Positions 24,088-34,937 of a stretch of DNA of 64,000 nucleotides are shown one piece after another; within the stretch, counting starts at the first letter, position 1; each line of letters begins with the position of its first letter. Source of the DNA: Sulfurisphaera ohwakuensis (GTDB taxonomy: Archaea > Thermoproteota > Thermoprotei_A > Sulfolobales > Sulfolobaceae); NCBI RefSeq assembly GCF_009729055.1, contig NZ_CP045484.1:1426001-1490000 (forward strand). Reading direction: 5' to 3'. Under the pieces are notes generated by a model. It was not told the DNA's origin, did not search any database, and saw only the letters and a list, made by a program, of their open reading frames with translations. The position numbers were made by a program, and so were the translations under genes.

Positions 24088-24686
24088 AAATTGGAATTGT
24101 TGCATATCAAGGTAGCTTTGAAGAACATGCGTTACAGACTAAAAGAGCTTTGGACAATTTGAAAATTCAAGGAGATATAGTTGCTGTGAAAAAACCTAAT
24201 GATTTGAAAGATGTTGATGCTATAATAATACCTGGCGGAGAGAGTACAACCATTGGCGTTGTTGCTCAAAAACTTGGTGTTTTAGATGAATTAAAAGAGA
24301 AAATAAATTCTGGGATACCAACTTTAGGTACTTGTGCTGGAGCAATAATGTTAGCAAAAGATGTTACAGACGCCAAAGTCGGTAAAAAATCTCAGCCGTT
24401 AATTGGTTCAATGGATATTTCTGTGATTAGAAACTATTATGGTAGACAGAGAGAAAGTTTTGAAGCAACTGTTGATTTATCAGAAATAGGGGGAGGAAAG
24501 ACTAGAGTTGTGTTTATAAGAGCCCCTGCTATAGTCAAAACATGGGGAGATGCAAAACCATTATCAAAACTTAATGATGTAATAATTATGGCTATGGAGA
24601 AAAATATGGTTGCTACAACATTTCATCCAGAGTTATCTTCAACTACTGTAATTCACGAGTTTCTCATTAAAATGGCAAAGAAATAG
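24084..24686 (+). CDS. pdxT: pyridoxal 5'-phosphate synthase glutaminase PdxT
   Basis: A 200-residue class I glutamine amidotransferase. [11 protein letters not shown] near 48-58, nucleophile Cys in [11 protein letters not shown] (about 81-91), and the His/Glu pair in TTFHPELSS near the C-terminus are all present. It releases ammonia from glutamine and passes it to PdxS. Coupled to pdxS by the stop/start overlap. Confidence 0.97.
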   Translation: MKIGIVAYQGSFEEHALQTKRALDNLKIQGDIVAVKKPNDLKDVDAIIIPGGESTTIGVVAQKLGVLDELKEKINSGIPTLGTCAGAIMLAKDVTDAKVGKKSQPLIGSMDISVIRNYYGRQRESFEATVDLSEIGGGKTRVVFIRAPAIVKTWGDAKPLSKLNDVIIMAMEKNMVATTFHPELSSTTVIHEFLIKMAKK

Positions 24687-24731
24687 GTTTATTAGTTTTT
24701 AAATTAGATTAATTTTTAAGGGTTCAAACTA

Positions 24732-26264
24732 TTGCCTCCGAAAGATCTTTTAATAGATAAGTCAGCCTTAATACATGGCGTATCTAAATATTTAGAGCGT
24801 AAAATTATATACGGTAATATCTTAATTCATAAAAGATTATTAAGTGAGATAGAGAAAGATGCTCGAGAAGGTCTTGTTACTGCTGAAATAGCTCTTGATG
24901 AGATTAAAAGGTTGAGAGATGTCTCCGAATCACTTTTAGTTAGTTTTGAAATAGTTGGTGATTTAAGTAGTAGACAAGATACAAATGATGAATTGAGGGA
25001 ATATTGCCTTAAAAGAGGATGTACTATAGTTACAGCTGATGAGATACAGAAACAAATTGCAGAGAATTTAGGTATAGATGTATTTTACTTAAGTCCATTA
25101 GAGAATGCTTTAGAAATAGAGAGTTACTTTGATGAAAATACTATGAGTGTTCATCTAAAGGAAGGAACCACGCCAAAGGCAAAAAGAGGAAAACCGGGTT
25201 ATTGGCAGTTTGTAGAATTATCTTCAGAGATCACGTCTGGCTATCAAATAAAGAAATTAGTAAGTGAAATATTAGCTTCAGTTAAATACGTTAAGGATTC
25301 TTTCATAGAAATTGAAAGAAAAGGTTCAACAATAGTTCAGCTAGGTAACTATAGGGTTGTAATCACTCACCCACCGTTAAGTGATGGCTGGGAAGTTACA
25401 ATAACTAGACCCGTGACAAGGAAGAAACTTGAAGATTATAACTTACATGAGAAATTAATGAATAGATTAAAAGAACATGCAGAAGGAATTTTAATTGCTG
25501 GTTCTCCAGGTATGGGGAAGACAACATTTGCCCAAGCTTTAGCAGAGTTTTATAATAGAATGGGAAAAGTAGTTAAGACTATTGAATCACCGAGAGATAT
25601 GCATTTACCACCAGAAATAACCCAATACTCAAAGAATTACGCTGAGGTTGGAGAACTTCATGACATATTATTACTCAGTAGACCTGACTATACTGTATAT
25701 GATGAAATGAGGAATGACGAGGATTTTAAGTTATATATTGATTTACGATTAGCTGGAATAGGAATGATAGGAGTAGTCCACGCAACATCACCTATAGATG
25801 CTATTCATAGATTTATAAATAGGGTTGATATAGGAACTATTCCTAATATCTTGGATACAGTAATATTTATTCATGCAGGAAATGTGGCTAAAGTTTACAG
25901 TTTGGATATGACAGTAAAAGTTCCTACTGGATTGAGAGAGGCTGATTTAGCCAGACCAGTAGTTGAAGTTAAGGATTTAATAGAGGATAAAGTTGAATAT
26001 GAGATTTATGTATTTGGAGAACAAACAATGTTAGTACCAGTTAGTAAAATAGCTGGAAACAAACAGAATGCAATGCAGAATAAACTAGAGAGAGTCATAC
26101 TTAATGTGATTCCAAATGCTTCGGTAACTTATGAAAACGGAGAATATGTTATAACAATTCCTAAAGAAGAAATAGGCAAATTTAATAAAAAGCTAGTTAG
26201 CAAGTTAAAGAGGTATGAGAAGAAGCATGGAATTAGAATAAGAGTTAAGTTTGATACTTCATAA
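24732..26264 (+). CDS. pina: PIN-domain ATPase PINA (Holliday junction branch migration)
   Basis: A 510-residue protein with an N-terminal PIN nuclease-like domain (LLIDKSALIHGV at the start; acidic residues near ALDEIKRL and TADE about 102) followed by a PilT/VirB11-like ATPase: Walker A GSPGMGKTT (about 258-266), DEMRND Walker B-like segment and the HATSPIDAIHRF sensor. A KH-like C-terminal tail follows. The S. islandicus PINA forms a hexameric ring, migrates Holliday junctions and works with Hjc and Hjm. TTG start at 24732. The gene runs into hjc tail-to-tail, with six shared bases, which supports the joint role. Confidence 0.85.
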   Translation: MPPKDLLIDKSALIHGVSKYLERKIIYGNILIHKRLLSEIEKDAREGLVTAEIALDEIKRLRDVSESLLVSFEIVGDLSSRQDTNDELREYCLKRGCTIVTADEIQKQIAENLGIDVFYLSPLENALEIESYFDENTMSVHLKEGTTPKAKRGKPGYWQFVELSSEITSGYQIKKLVSEILASVKYVKDSFIEIERKGSTIVQLGNYRVVITHPPLSDGWEVTITRPVTRKKLEDYNLHEKLMNRLKEHAEGILIAGSPGMGKTTFAQALAEFYNRMGKVVKTIESPRDMHLPPEITQYSKNYAEVGELHDILLLSRPDYTVYDEMRNDEDFKLYIDLRLAGIGMIGVVHATSPIDAIHRFINRVDIGTIPNILDTVIFIHAGNVAKVYSLDMTVKVPTGLREADLARPVVEVKDLIEDKVEYEIYVFGEQTMLVPVSKIAGNKQNAMQNKLERVILNVIPNASVTYENGEYVITIPKEEIGKFNKKLVSKLKRYEKKHGIRIRVKFDTS

Positions 26265-26702
26265 GAAAGAATCTAAGGTTCTACTTATTTTACTCTCAAC
26301 ATAACGGACTAGATCTTCTAATTCCATTCCTTTTTCTACTGTTTCTAAATCTATTGCATAATTTCCTCCTTCAGTTTGCCTTAACATATCAAATTTTATA
26401 AACCTTAGCATCTTAGGTAATTTAACGCCTAAAAATAATTCCCCTCCACTTTTCTTAGCAAACTCTCTAATGCCTTCAGCTTGTTCTTTCTCTATATATA
26501 TTTTCTGTCCATTTTTTCTACTTTTTACTTCAATTAATATTATAACTCCAGATTTTAGTGCAATAATATCTGGTACGTGATCTTTTCTCTTAGAACCACT
26601 AGCTGGAGCTCTTATAACAGCAAATCCTTTATCTCTCAGCCTAGAAACAATATAACGTTCTACTGAAGAACCCCGTGATTTATTGGAATTCACAATATAC
26701 AT
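26259..26702 (-). CDS. hjc: Holliday junction resolvase Hjc
   Basis: Up to 147 residues. The archaeal Hjc nuclease core is intact: Glu15 in SSVERYIV, Asp45 in VPDIIAL, Glu58 and Lys60 in ILIEVKS, plus the basic RAPASGSKRKD loop. It cuts four-way junctions symmetrically. The ATG at 26702 and a GTG nine bases downstream (26693) are both possible; the latter gives VNSNKSRGSS, nearer to the length of the S. solfataricus enzyme. Faces PINA. Confidence 0.95.
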   Translation of the reverse strand: MYIVNSNKSRGSSVERYIVSRLRDKGFAVIRAPASGSKRKDHVPDIIALKSGVIILIEVKSRKNGQKIYIEKEQAEGIREFAKKSGGELFLGVKLPKMLRFIKFDMLRQTEGGNYAIDLETVEKGMELEDLVRYVESKISRTLDSFL

Positions 26703-26710
26703 ATAAAAAA

Positions 26711-28062
<1,352 letters not shown>

Positions 28063-28085
<23 letters not shown>

Positions 28086-29781
28086 GTACAATCACCTGCT
28101 TTAATCTTCCTCCAGGAGGTAATGTGGGTAATGCTAATTCTTCTTTATCGACCGGAATTCTTATCACTGCAGGAATATTTTCTTTCATAGCTGTTTTAAG
28201 TGATTTTTCTATTTCTTCATAAGAAGTAGCGTTAAATCCTAGAGCTCCAAATGCCTCTGCTAATTTTACGAAATCTGGCGAGGGTCCGTAGTCTACTCCT
28301 ACAATTCTATTTCCAAAGAACAAATCTTGAACTTGCCTTACTAGACCTAATGTCCTATTATCAAACACTACTGATATAATTGGAATATGTTCATCCACAG
28401 CAGTAGCGAGATTATTCCCAGTCATTAAGAAAGACCCATCACCATCCAGATCAACTACAACCTTATCTGGTTTAGCTAATTTAGCTCCCATTGCAGCTGG
28501 TAAACCAAATCCCATTGTTCCCATACCAGTTGAAGATAAAAACGTTCTAGGTTCTAATACTTCCCAGAATACTTCTGCCCACATTTGATGTTGTCCCACA
28601 CCAGTAGTTACTATAGCATCTCTAGGTATCGTATTCCTTATTGTCTTTAATATCTTCCATGGTTTCAGTTTATTTGGTTCGTCATAATAATAGAATTGTG
28701 AGTAATATTCCTTATATTCTTTTACTCTTTTTATCCAGGCATTATGATCATTCTTTTTACCTACTTCGTATACTGCTTTCATCAATTCCCTAAGTAGAAT
28801 TTTTGCATTACCTACAAGATTTACATCAACTTTTATTGCTCTTTCTCCATCCGAGGGATCTATGTTAATCATTATGAATTTCTTTCTTGTCTCAATCATT
28901 TCATCATATGAAGTAAAGGTTCTATCACTAAACCTAGCTCCGACAACTAACATAGCATCTGATTCTAAAGCAGCCATTGAAGCTTCTGCTCTTCCATAAT
29001 ATCCCATGGCACCGAAATATAGTGGGTGGTCATGTGGTATAGCGGACTTGCCAGGAAATGTTGATACTATTGGAACATGCAAATACTCGGCAAGTTCAAG
29101 AACCTCTTGTGTTGCATTGGACCATACAACACCAGTTCCTACTAAAATTATAGGTCTCTCAGCATTTACTAGTATTTCTGCAGCTTTCTTTAACTTCTGT
29201 CTATCAATTATTGTAGGAAACTCTTTGTAACCTTTTACCATGGGTTTTTCTGGCCATTTTACTTCCTCAACTTTTTCATAGAAAATATCTCTAGGTATGT
29301 CAACAACTACAGGTCCTGGTCTACCTGTTGTTGCTATATAGAATGCATTCTTTATCCAAATTGGAATTTCTTCTAATTTCTTTATTTCTACAACGTATTT
29401 TGTAATATGCTCAAATACACCCATTGCATCAGCTTCTTGGAATGCCATTTTTCCAATGGAATTTCTAGGTACTTGTCCAGTTATTGCTATAACTGGCGAG
29501 GAATCCCAATATGCTGTTATTAGGCCAGTAACTAAGTTTGTTGCACCGGGACCAGATGTTGCTGTACATACACCGGGTATTCCTGAAGCTCTGGCATATC
29601 CATCAGCTGCATGAGCAGCTGCTTGTTCATGTCTCATTAGTACATGTCTTAGTTCTCCATTTTGTAAGTCTTCAATAAATGCATCATAAAGCTGCATGTT
29701 AGATAGGCCAGGTATTCCGAATATTACTTTTACTCCTTCTCTTTTTAGAGCATCTATTGTTATTCTAGCCCCTGTCGGCAT
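28063..29781 (-). CDS. ilvB: acetolactate synthase large subunit
   Basis: A 572-residue thiamine diphosphate enzyme. Catalytic Glu in RHEQAAAHAADGYARASG (about 50-67), the ThDP motif GDGSFLMTGNNLATA near 440-455, and the FAD-binding middle domain (GVVWSNA, SDRTFTSYDE) are all in place. It joins two pyruvates, or pyruvate and 2-oxobutyrate. First gene of the operon; an AGGTG sequence at about 29789-29793 precedes the ATG. A box A and a palindrome lie upstream. Confidence 0.97.
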
Positions 29782-29808
29782 TATAGTAACACCTCTTTAG
29801 AATTATTT

Positions 29809-29819
29809 CTTTTATAGTT
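29809..29819 (-). promoter_or_regulatory. box A of ilvB operon
   Basis: Read on the minus strand this is AACTATAAAAG, a good archaeal TATA box, centred about 33 bases before the ilvB ATG. A start site about 26 bases downstream would leave a leader of only some seven bases. Confidence 0.6.
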
Positions 29820-29832
29820 AATTTGTGCTTGT

Positions 29833-29848
29833 TCAAAGTTATCTTTGA
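29833..29848. promoter_or_regulatory. inverted repeat upstream of ilvB promoter (candidate operator)
   Basis: TCAAAG-TTAT-CTTTGA is a perfect 6-base inverted repeat with a 4-base AT spacer. It lies about 20-35 bases upstream of the ilvB box A, that is at about -45 to -60 from the predicted start site, where archaeal activators such as Lrp-type proteins bind. The intergenic region around it (29782-29969) contains no gene that I can support. Confidence 0.45.
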
Positions 29849-29969
29849 CTTGAGGAAAAGAATTAGACTTGGAGGGTACAGTCACCTATCATCTTTTTCA
29901 CAGACTCTACATAAGAAGTTAAACTTTTTAAGCATTACTATTTTTCTTTTCACAAAAATTATTGGAGAA

Positions 29970-30461
29970 TTAAAAACTTTTTATTTTTTCAAGTATCTGC
30001 TTGTGATGAATTATATCTGACCACATTTCTAAACATTTTATATTACCCAAATATAACCATGTATTACCAAAATGTACTCTTCTATCATCGATAAACATTA
30101 TCTCATCTGGTTTTAAATATATCCCCTTTTCTCTCATTTTATCTATAATTTCCGCAATAAAAATAAACTTAAATGGGTAATCTTTAGATATAATAATATC
30201 AAAATATTCTCTTATTTTAAGAAGATCAAGGATTTCATATGTTTTTTCTGGTAAATTCCAAGTCGCTAACCCAATAAACAATCCCATGTCTTTTAAACTC
30301 TTTAATGTGTCTCTAACTTCTGGAAATAATGTAAGTCTATTACCCTCTGAATCCTCGATTGAATTCTCGTTAATTAGTTTATAAGGTTTTTTAAAGATAG
30401 AAATATTATAATGATCCCATAGAGTTTTGTCGGCATCAAACACTACTATCTTTATCATCAT
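29970..30461 (-). CDS. HAD-superfamily phosphatase, MDP-1-like
   Basis: A 163-residue HAD protein: motif [12 protein letters not shown] (about residues 7-17), a short cap, LATWN (motif II position), and late acidic motif [13 protein letters not shown] (about 121-133). The KTLWDH sequence is characteristic of the magnesium-dependent phosphatase-1 / FkbH-like HAD group, which includes protein- and sugar-phosphate phosphatases. Overlaps the preceding GTPase gene by 26 bases, so both are likely translated from one message. Substrate unknown. Confidence 0.78.
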   Translation of the reverse strand: MMIKIVVFDADKTLWDHYNISIFKKPYKLINENSIEDSEGNRLTLFPEVRDTLKSLKDMGLFIGLATWNLPEKTYEILDLLKIREYFDIIISKDYPFKFIFIAEIIDKMREKGIYLKPDEIMFIDDRRVHFGNTWLYLGNIKCLEMWSDIIHHKQILEKIKSF

Positions 30462-31233
30462 TCATAGATAAAGGAGGGACATAATAAATAATTTTGCCCT
30501 TGTGATAATCTCTTATAAACGCTTTTGCTGCTTCTTCTATGTTAGGCTCTTTAGTGGATTTATATAACCATCCTCTTTTTAACGCTAATTTTTCAAAAAA
30601 CTCATAGGGAGAATTAAAAGTTATATTATATGTCTCCTTAATAGCATTTGGATTATATTTTATAATTCTTAGTAAGAGCATTTCCCCTGCCTTAACGGGA
30701 TCTTCAAGTTTTTCTACACTTATTCCTCTAATGACTTTCTCTAATTCATTTCCGTCTGGTGGTATGATACCTGGTGAATCCCATGCATATATTTTTGAGT
30801 CTATTTTGAACTTTTGGATGGTTTTCGTATAACCATATGCCATAGGTATTTTTGAAGTTGAAGCAGAATGCTTTCCCTTTAGTGCATTAATAATAGAAGA
30901 TTTCCCCGTTTTGGGATATCCTACAAATATTACTGTTCCCTCTTTTCCTCTTAATAACTCTTTTATTTTATCACGTAGAATTTTAGTACCTAAATGCATG
31001 GTCGCTGAAATATATATCGCATTTTTTCCTTCATTCTCAAATATCTTTTTCCATCCTTCTAAAATCTCTCTAGGAATTAAATCTGCTTTATTAAGAACTA
31101 TTAAGATCTTCTTTTCCCTATTAAGTACATATTCCTCTAATTTTTTTGACCTAGTCAAATCTGGCTCTCTAGCATCTATTACCTCTATTACTAAGTCTGA
31201 TTTATTAATAAATCTAAGTACTTCCCTAATCAT
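30436..31233 (-). CDS. circularly permuted GTPase, YlqF/YawG family
   Basis: A 265-residue GTPase in which the motif order is permuted: G4 NKAD (48-51) and G5 ISA (75-77) come before G1 GYPKTGKSS (105-113) and G3 DSPG (152-155). This order defines the YlqF/RbgA/Lsg1 group, whose members assist large ribosomal subunit assembly. The C-terminal helical domain is short. It is divergent from the 316-residue protein gene. A ribosome-assembly role is inferred from the family. Confidence 0.85.
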   Translation of the reverse strand: MIREVLRFINKSDLVIEVIDAREPDLTRSKKLEEYVLNREKKILIVLNKADLIPREILEGWKKIFENEGKNAIYISATMHLGTKILRDKIKELLRGKEGTVIFVGYPKTGKSSIINALKGKHSASTSKIPMAYGYTKTIQKFKIDSKIYAWDSPGIIPPDGNELEKVIRGISVEKLEDPVKAGEMLLLRIIKYNPNAIKETYNITFNSPYEFFEKLALKRGWLYKSTKEPNIEEAAKAFIRDYHKGKIIYYVPPLSMNDDKDSSV

Positions 31234-31266
31234 TCACTTTATTTTTTTAGTAACTGAATTATATAT

Positions 31267-32217
31267 ATGCCAATTGGAAGTATAGCGGTTTTTGACGAGG
31301 GCGTTTTCAATGGTTCCATAGAGTATGATGCCCTAGTTGAAGGGGTTAAATTAACATCAAGAGAAAGAGAAATGGAATATACATTTGACATAGAAAGAAA
31401 GGCTGAAAAAGTCTATGTAATACTAAATATAGAAAGAAAAAAGTTCTTGGAACCTAAATGGAGATTATGGTTAAACGAATTTTCATTAACGAAAGAGTTT
31501 AGACCCAACATAGAAGTTGATTCTGGCAATACCATTATATCGTCTATAATATATGATATAACTCCAATAGTAAAGCAAGGTAAAAATGTTTTTTCAATAG
31601 TATATAAAGGCCTAGATAGTATAACCGTGGATAGTGTTGGTCATATAATATTTTATCCAGTAAGAGAATTCGAAACAAGATATCAACTATATGCGGGATC
31701 TTTACTATTGAAACCTAAAGAGAGTGTAGAGTTTACTTGTTATGGTGAATGTTATATTATTGCGAAGAATCCTAGTAAAGATACTAAAGTAAACATAGGA
31801 ACTAGTGAAGTTACAGGTGATAATGAAGTAGCCGATATAAAGATAGAGAAAGAGGGTAATGTGAGTATAATATTCTCAGCTCCAGAGAATTTTAAAAACT
31901 ATGGAAGAATATATTCTTTCTATTCGTTAAAATATAAAGTACCTACAATTGATATTAAAGCTGAAGCAATTGTTAGGGATGGATATGTTGAAATAAAATT
32001 AGTAAACAATAGTGAAATTGATTTAGATAAAGTGCTAGCAAATTTATTCCTTAATAGCATATCTATTAACTTCAAAAGTTTCAATAATATAAACAAGGGA
32101 CAAATTATTGAATATAAAATTCCTCTGAATAATTCTAAGGGAAATTTAAATCTTAGAGTTGTAGGAATAAAGGCAGGATATAGAAAGATTTTTGATATAA
32201 ATGTGTTAAATAGGTAA
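31267..32217 (+). CDS. hypothetical beta-rich protein
   Basis: A 316-residue protein composed mostly of predicted beta strands (alternating hydrophobic and charged residues, frequent Asn and Gly turns). No signal peptide or membrane segment. Two beta-sandwich-like halves are suggested: a first half to about 140 ending at HIIFYPVREFE, and a second with repeated VEIKLVNNS-like strands, which resemble Ig-like or CARDB-type domains. Two cysteines (CYGEC) are close together near residue 158-162. I do not recognise a family. Overlaps the UbiA-type gene by 12 bases tail-to-tail. Confidence 0.75.
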   Translation: MPIGSIAVFDEGVFNGSIEYDALVEGVKLTSREREMEYTFDIERKAEKVYVILNIERKKFLEPKWRLWLNEFSLTKEFRPNIEVDSGNTIISSIIYDITPIVKQGKNVFSIVYKGLDSITVDSVGHIIFYPVREFETRYQLYAGSLLLKPKESVEFTCYGECYIIAKNPSKDTKVNIGTSEVTGDNEVADIKIEKEGNVSIIFSAPENFKNYGRIYSFYSLKYKVPTIDIKAEAIVRDGYVEIKLVNNSEIDLDKVLANLFLNSISINFKSFNNINKGQIIEYKIPLNNSKGNLNLRVVGIKAGYRKIFDINVLNR

Positions 32218-33042
32218 TGTTCCTAATGCAAATAAAATTAATGTTCCTAAAGCATAAACTTTCATATAAGCTCTAGCTTTTGAAGCACTTTCTATATCAT
32301 GTCTTAGTAATACTACTAGGATAAGTATAATGTCTAAGAATAATATTCCAATTAAGTAAATTATGTTGAACCCAAAGAAATAAGGAATAAAAGACGTTAC
32401 TATGAGTATTAGTAGTATAATTTTTGATATAAACCAAGTCTTCTCAATACCTACTCTTACTGCAAGCGTCTTGACACCATTAACCATATCACCCTTTACA
32501 TCTTCTATTCCCTTTACAAATTCTCTTGTTAAAGTAAAGAAAAATATGTATAATGTGGGTATTAATGTCCTAATAACCCATGATCCTTCAAAAAATGCCA
32601 GGCCTCCGTAAAATGCTGAAAGAGCCGATGTTAAGGCTACTATTAAATTGCCTGCTAATCCTTCTTTCTTTAAGTCTTTAGCATAGTAATATAAAGCTAA
32701 AACAGTTAGCAAAGCTATTACAAATGCATAAACGTTTAGTAAAACCGATAATGCTATACCAACTAAAAACAAAACTATTGATAATGATCTAGCTCTTGAG
32801 ATTTTTATCCTACCCGAAGGTAAGGGTCTATTTGGTTTATTTATTTTATCAACCTCAATATCAAAAACATCATTAATTACATAGCCTCCAGCTGCAATAA
32901 CCGAAACAACAATCATTGCAAGGATAAGTTTTATTGGTATTATTTTCCACTCAGAAGCAACAACATAGCCCATAAATGCGGAAATAGCAGAGCCTATAAC
33001 GTTATGTATTCTTACAAGTTCAAAATAAGCTTTTACTGACAT
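32206..33042 (-). CDS. digeranylgeranylglyceryl phosphate synthase (UbiA family)
   Basis: A 278-residue membrane prenyltransferase with about eight or nine helices. The two Asp-rich motifs are NDVFDIEVDKINKPNRPLPSG (about residues 57-77, NDxxDxxxD) and the second, KGIEDVKGDMVNGVKTL near 175-191. In Sulfolobus this enzyme adds the second geranylgeranyl chain to geranylgeranylglyceryl phosphate, the second ether bond of archaeal lipids. The S. solfataricus enzyme is known as SSO0583. Near an FAD reductase gene likely acting later in the same pathway. Confidence 0.9.
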   Translation of the reverse strand: MSVKAYFELVRIHNVIGSAISAFMGYVVASEWKIIPIKLILAMIVVSVIAAGGYVINDVFDIEVDKINKPNRPLPSGRIKISRARSLSIVLFLVGIALSVLLNVYAFVIALLTVLALYYYAKDLKKEGLAGNLIVALTSALSAFYGGLAFFEGSWVIRTLIPTLYIFFFTLTREFVKGIEDVKGDMVNGVKTLAVRVGIEKTWFISKIILLILIVTSFIPYFFGFNIIYLIGILFLDIILILVVLLRHDIESASKARAYMKVYALGTLILFALGTLPI

Positions 33043-33085
33043 TTTTCATATATTGATTTACTAGGAAATTAAAAAGGTGATTTTA

Positions 33086-33283
33086 GTGGTATCCCAAGAA
33101 GAAATTGAAAAGGCTGAAAAGTACTTTAAGAATGTTATTTCGGTGGGGGAAATTATTGCTTTGAGGGAGTTAAAAGCTTTAGGAATTAATAATCCCGAGG
33201 AAGTAATAAGTAAACTAATGGAAATGGGTGTAATCGAAAAAGGTGAAGGATGTTATAATCTAGTACGGAAGAGAAGCGAATGA
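33086..33283 (+). CDS. small winged-helix-like protein
   Basis: 65 residues from GTG 33086 ([10 protein letters not shown]), chosen because GGTGA at 33076-33080 gives a five-base spacing; an earlier GTG (33077) is also open. The middle [29 protein letters not shown] resembles the recognition helix and wing of a winged-helix domain. It could be a DNA-binding or protein-interaction module. Convergent with the FAD reductase gene (31-base overlap) and divergent from the UbiA gene. Confidence 0.7.
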   Translation: MVSQEEIEKAEKYFKNVISVGEIIALRELKALGINNPEEVISKLMEMGVIEKGEGCYNLVRKRSE

Positions 33284-34176
33284 AAATCGAATTCTTCGTT
33301 TACACTCAATGTTTTATCCTTTAAGAGTCTGAAAGCTAATGGTAAAACTACTCTCCAAGTTTTTTCTATAATAGTTGTTAATCTAAATTGTTTATTTATC
33401 TCGTTTTTCAATTTGTTAAATTTACTTAAATGTAAAGAATTATCATTTTCATAAACTAGTTTAGGTATTGTTTCTAACATTTCTCCAATTGAAAAAATAC
33501 CGCCTCCAGTAAATATTTTAATTAAACCTAATGTATCACCTATACCGTATTTATATACTGGTTTAGCTCTTGGTATTGAGCCTCCATGTATGTCTATAAT
33601 TCTCTTGTTTACCTTAGGGATAAATAATTTGGGATCATAATAAGATAATGAACCTACTAATGTCCCATAACTAAGTGGGACTATCCATCCAAAACCTGCC
33701 GGATTTCTATGATCAAAAAATACTTCTATGCTATCACTTTCAATTGGTTCTGTTAGATATTCGATAGCTTTAATCCATTTAGCTTTTCCTTTCCAACCAG
33801 AAGCATCAATGATTTTTCCTTCATATTTTTCGTTATTTGCAAGAAGTTTATTATTATTTTCTATTTTTACATCAGTAGATTTTTTGACTTTAAGATTTTC
33901 TTCCAAATATTTTTCAAGTTTTAGTCTATTTAATCTTACTATGTTTGTTCTAACTTCAAATGATATATTTGAGTAATGAAAAATAATTTTCTTAAAGTAA
34001 GAATCTATAAATTCACTAGATATTCCTAGCTTTGAAAAAGTATTATAACTTATAATTCCAGTACATTTTTTTCCTAGTTCTCTTTTTCTATCAAACACTA
34101 TTATACTTTCATCTTTTAATTTCCATGCAGTTAGTAAACCTGCTATGCCTCCTCCTACTATTAAAATTCTGATGAT
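33253..34176 (-). CDS. FAD-dependent oxidoreductase, geranylgeranyl reductase-like, with non-canonical start
   Basis: The first ATG/GTG/TTG in frame is GTG 34098, which would remove the FAD-binding motif. Upstream codons, open to TAG at 34177-34179, read (ATC)[17 protein letters not shown], a textbook GxGxxG (residues 8-13), so translation very likely starts at ATC 34176 or 34173. A GAGG sequence at 34184-34187 is seven bases ahead. 307 residues; later motifs include [10 protein letters not shown] and GDTLGLI...[11 protein letters not shown], as in the geranylgeranyl reductase family that saturates isoprenoid chains of archaeal lipids. Overlaps the end of speD by 16 bases. Function moderately sure. 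Confidence 0.75.
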   Translation of the reverse strand: MIRILIVGGGIAGLLTAWKLKDESIIVFDRKRELGKKCTGIISYNTFSKLGISSEFIDSYFKKIIFHYSNISFEVRTNIVRLNRLKLEKYLEENLKVKKSTDVKIENNNKLLANNEKYEGKIIDASGWKGKAKWIKAIEYLTEPIESDSIEVFFDHRNPAGFGWIVPLSYGTLVGSLSYYDPKLFIPKVNKRIIDIHGGSIPRAKPVYKYGIGDTLGLIKIFTGGGIFSIGEMLETIPKLVYENDNSLHLSKFNKLKNEINKQFRLTTIIEKTWRVVLPLAFRLLKDKTLSVNEEFDFHSLLFRTRL

Positions 34177-34529
34177 CTATCAGCCTCATTTATTGTATAT
34201 CTTTTAGCTTTTAATTCATTAACTATGTACATAAATGCTTTATAAGGATCTGTGTGAGCACCACAAGAGTATACATCAACTGTTGCAAAGTTATACTCTG
34301 GCCAAGTGTGTATAGTAATATGACTCTCTAAAACAATTGCAACTACACTTACTCCTTCTCCTATCTTCCACGATTTAATATCAAGTAATGTCATATTGCC
34401 TACTTTTGCAGCTTCTTTTACAATTTCTTCTAATCTTTTTACGTCTTTCAGAACTTCGTTGTCGCACTCATATAAGCTTCCATATACTTGTCTTCCGACA
34501 ACTTTTGGTGTGCTGACGACCCCCATCAT
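34161..34529 (-). CDS. speD: S-adenosylmethionine decarboxylase proenzyme
   Basis: About 122 residues from ATG 34529 (GTG 34547 also in frame; ATG 34526 is the next codon). The self-cleaving site is Glu-Ser in [13 protein letters not shown]; the Ser becomes the pyruvoyl cofactor. The catalytic Cys lies in DVYSCGAHT. Sulfolobus has two paralogues, one AdoMet decarboxylase for spermidine and one arginine decarboxylase derived from it. The YECDNEV and VVAIVLESH segments look like the former, but sequence alone cannot fully decide. The FAD reductase follows with overlap. Confidence 0.8.
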   Translation of the reverse strand: MMGVVSTPKVVGRQVYGSLYECDNEVLKDVKRLEEIVKEAAKVGNMTLLDIKSWKIGEGVSVVAIVLESHITIHTWPEYNFATVDVYSCGAHTDPYKAFMYIVNELKAKRYTINEADRSSEF

Positions 34530-34546
34530 ACCCCAAACCCCCCACA

Positions 34547-34553
34547 CTATAAG
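34547..34553 (-). promoter_or_regulatory. box A of speD
   Basis: On the minus strand CTTATAG, centred about 24 bases upstream of ATG 34526 or 34529 in a G-rich context. This spacing predicts a leaderless transcript beginning at the ATG and argues against the upstream GTG at 34547, which lies inside the promoter. Confidence 0.55.
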
Positions 34554-34646
34554 CCCGCTATCTTCATTTTTAAATTTTAATATCCTTGCACCCCTTTCTA
34601 TCTCAAGTAATTTTTTATTGATGTTTTGAAAATAGTATTGTAAACA

Positions 34647-34937
34647 GTGATTACGTTGCCTATAAGACGTCTTGTTTTAGATGTTTTAAAACCTATAAGA
34701 GGTACATCAATAGTTGATCTAGCCGAAAAAATTTCAAGTATAGAAGGAGTTGATGGTGTAAATATTAGTGTTACTGATATGGACGTAGAGACTATGGGAT
34801 TAATGATAGTTATAGAGGGTAGTAATTTAAACTTTGAAGAAATAAAGAAATTATTAGAAGAAGAAGGATGCGCTATTCATAGCATTGATGAGGTAGCAAG
34901 TGGAAATAAAATAGTAGAGGGGAGAAAAGAAGCATGA
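34647..34937 (+). CDS. DUF211-family protein
   Basis: A 96-residue ferredoxin-like (ACT-like) protein: [24 protein letters not shown] at the N-terminus and [21 protein letters not shown] in the middle are the conserved parts of archaeal DUF211. Members form oligomers of unknown role, perhaps binding small ligands or metals. GTG start. Overlaps the following tRNA-thiolation gene by four bases, suggesting linked expression. Confidence 0.85.
   Translation: MITLPIRRLVLDVLKPIRGTSIVDLAEKISSIEGVDGVNISVTDMDVETMGLMIVIEGSNLNFEEIKKLLEEEGCAIHSIDEVASGNKIVEGRKEA

Noticed and set aside
33728..33976. Hydrophobic plus-strand frame within the FAD reductase
   Set aside because: No ribosome binding site or promoter; explained by the reverse complement of the reductase gene.
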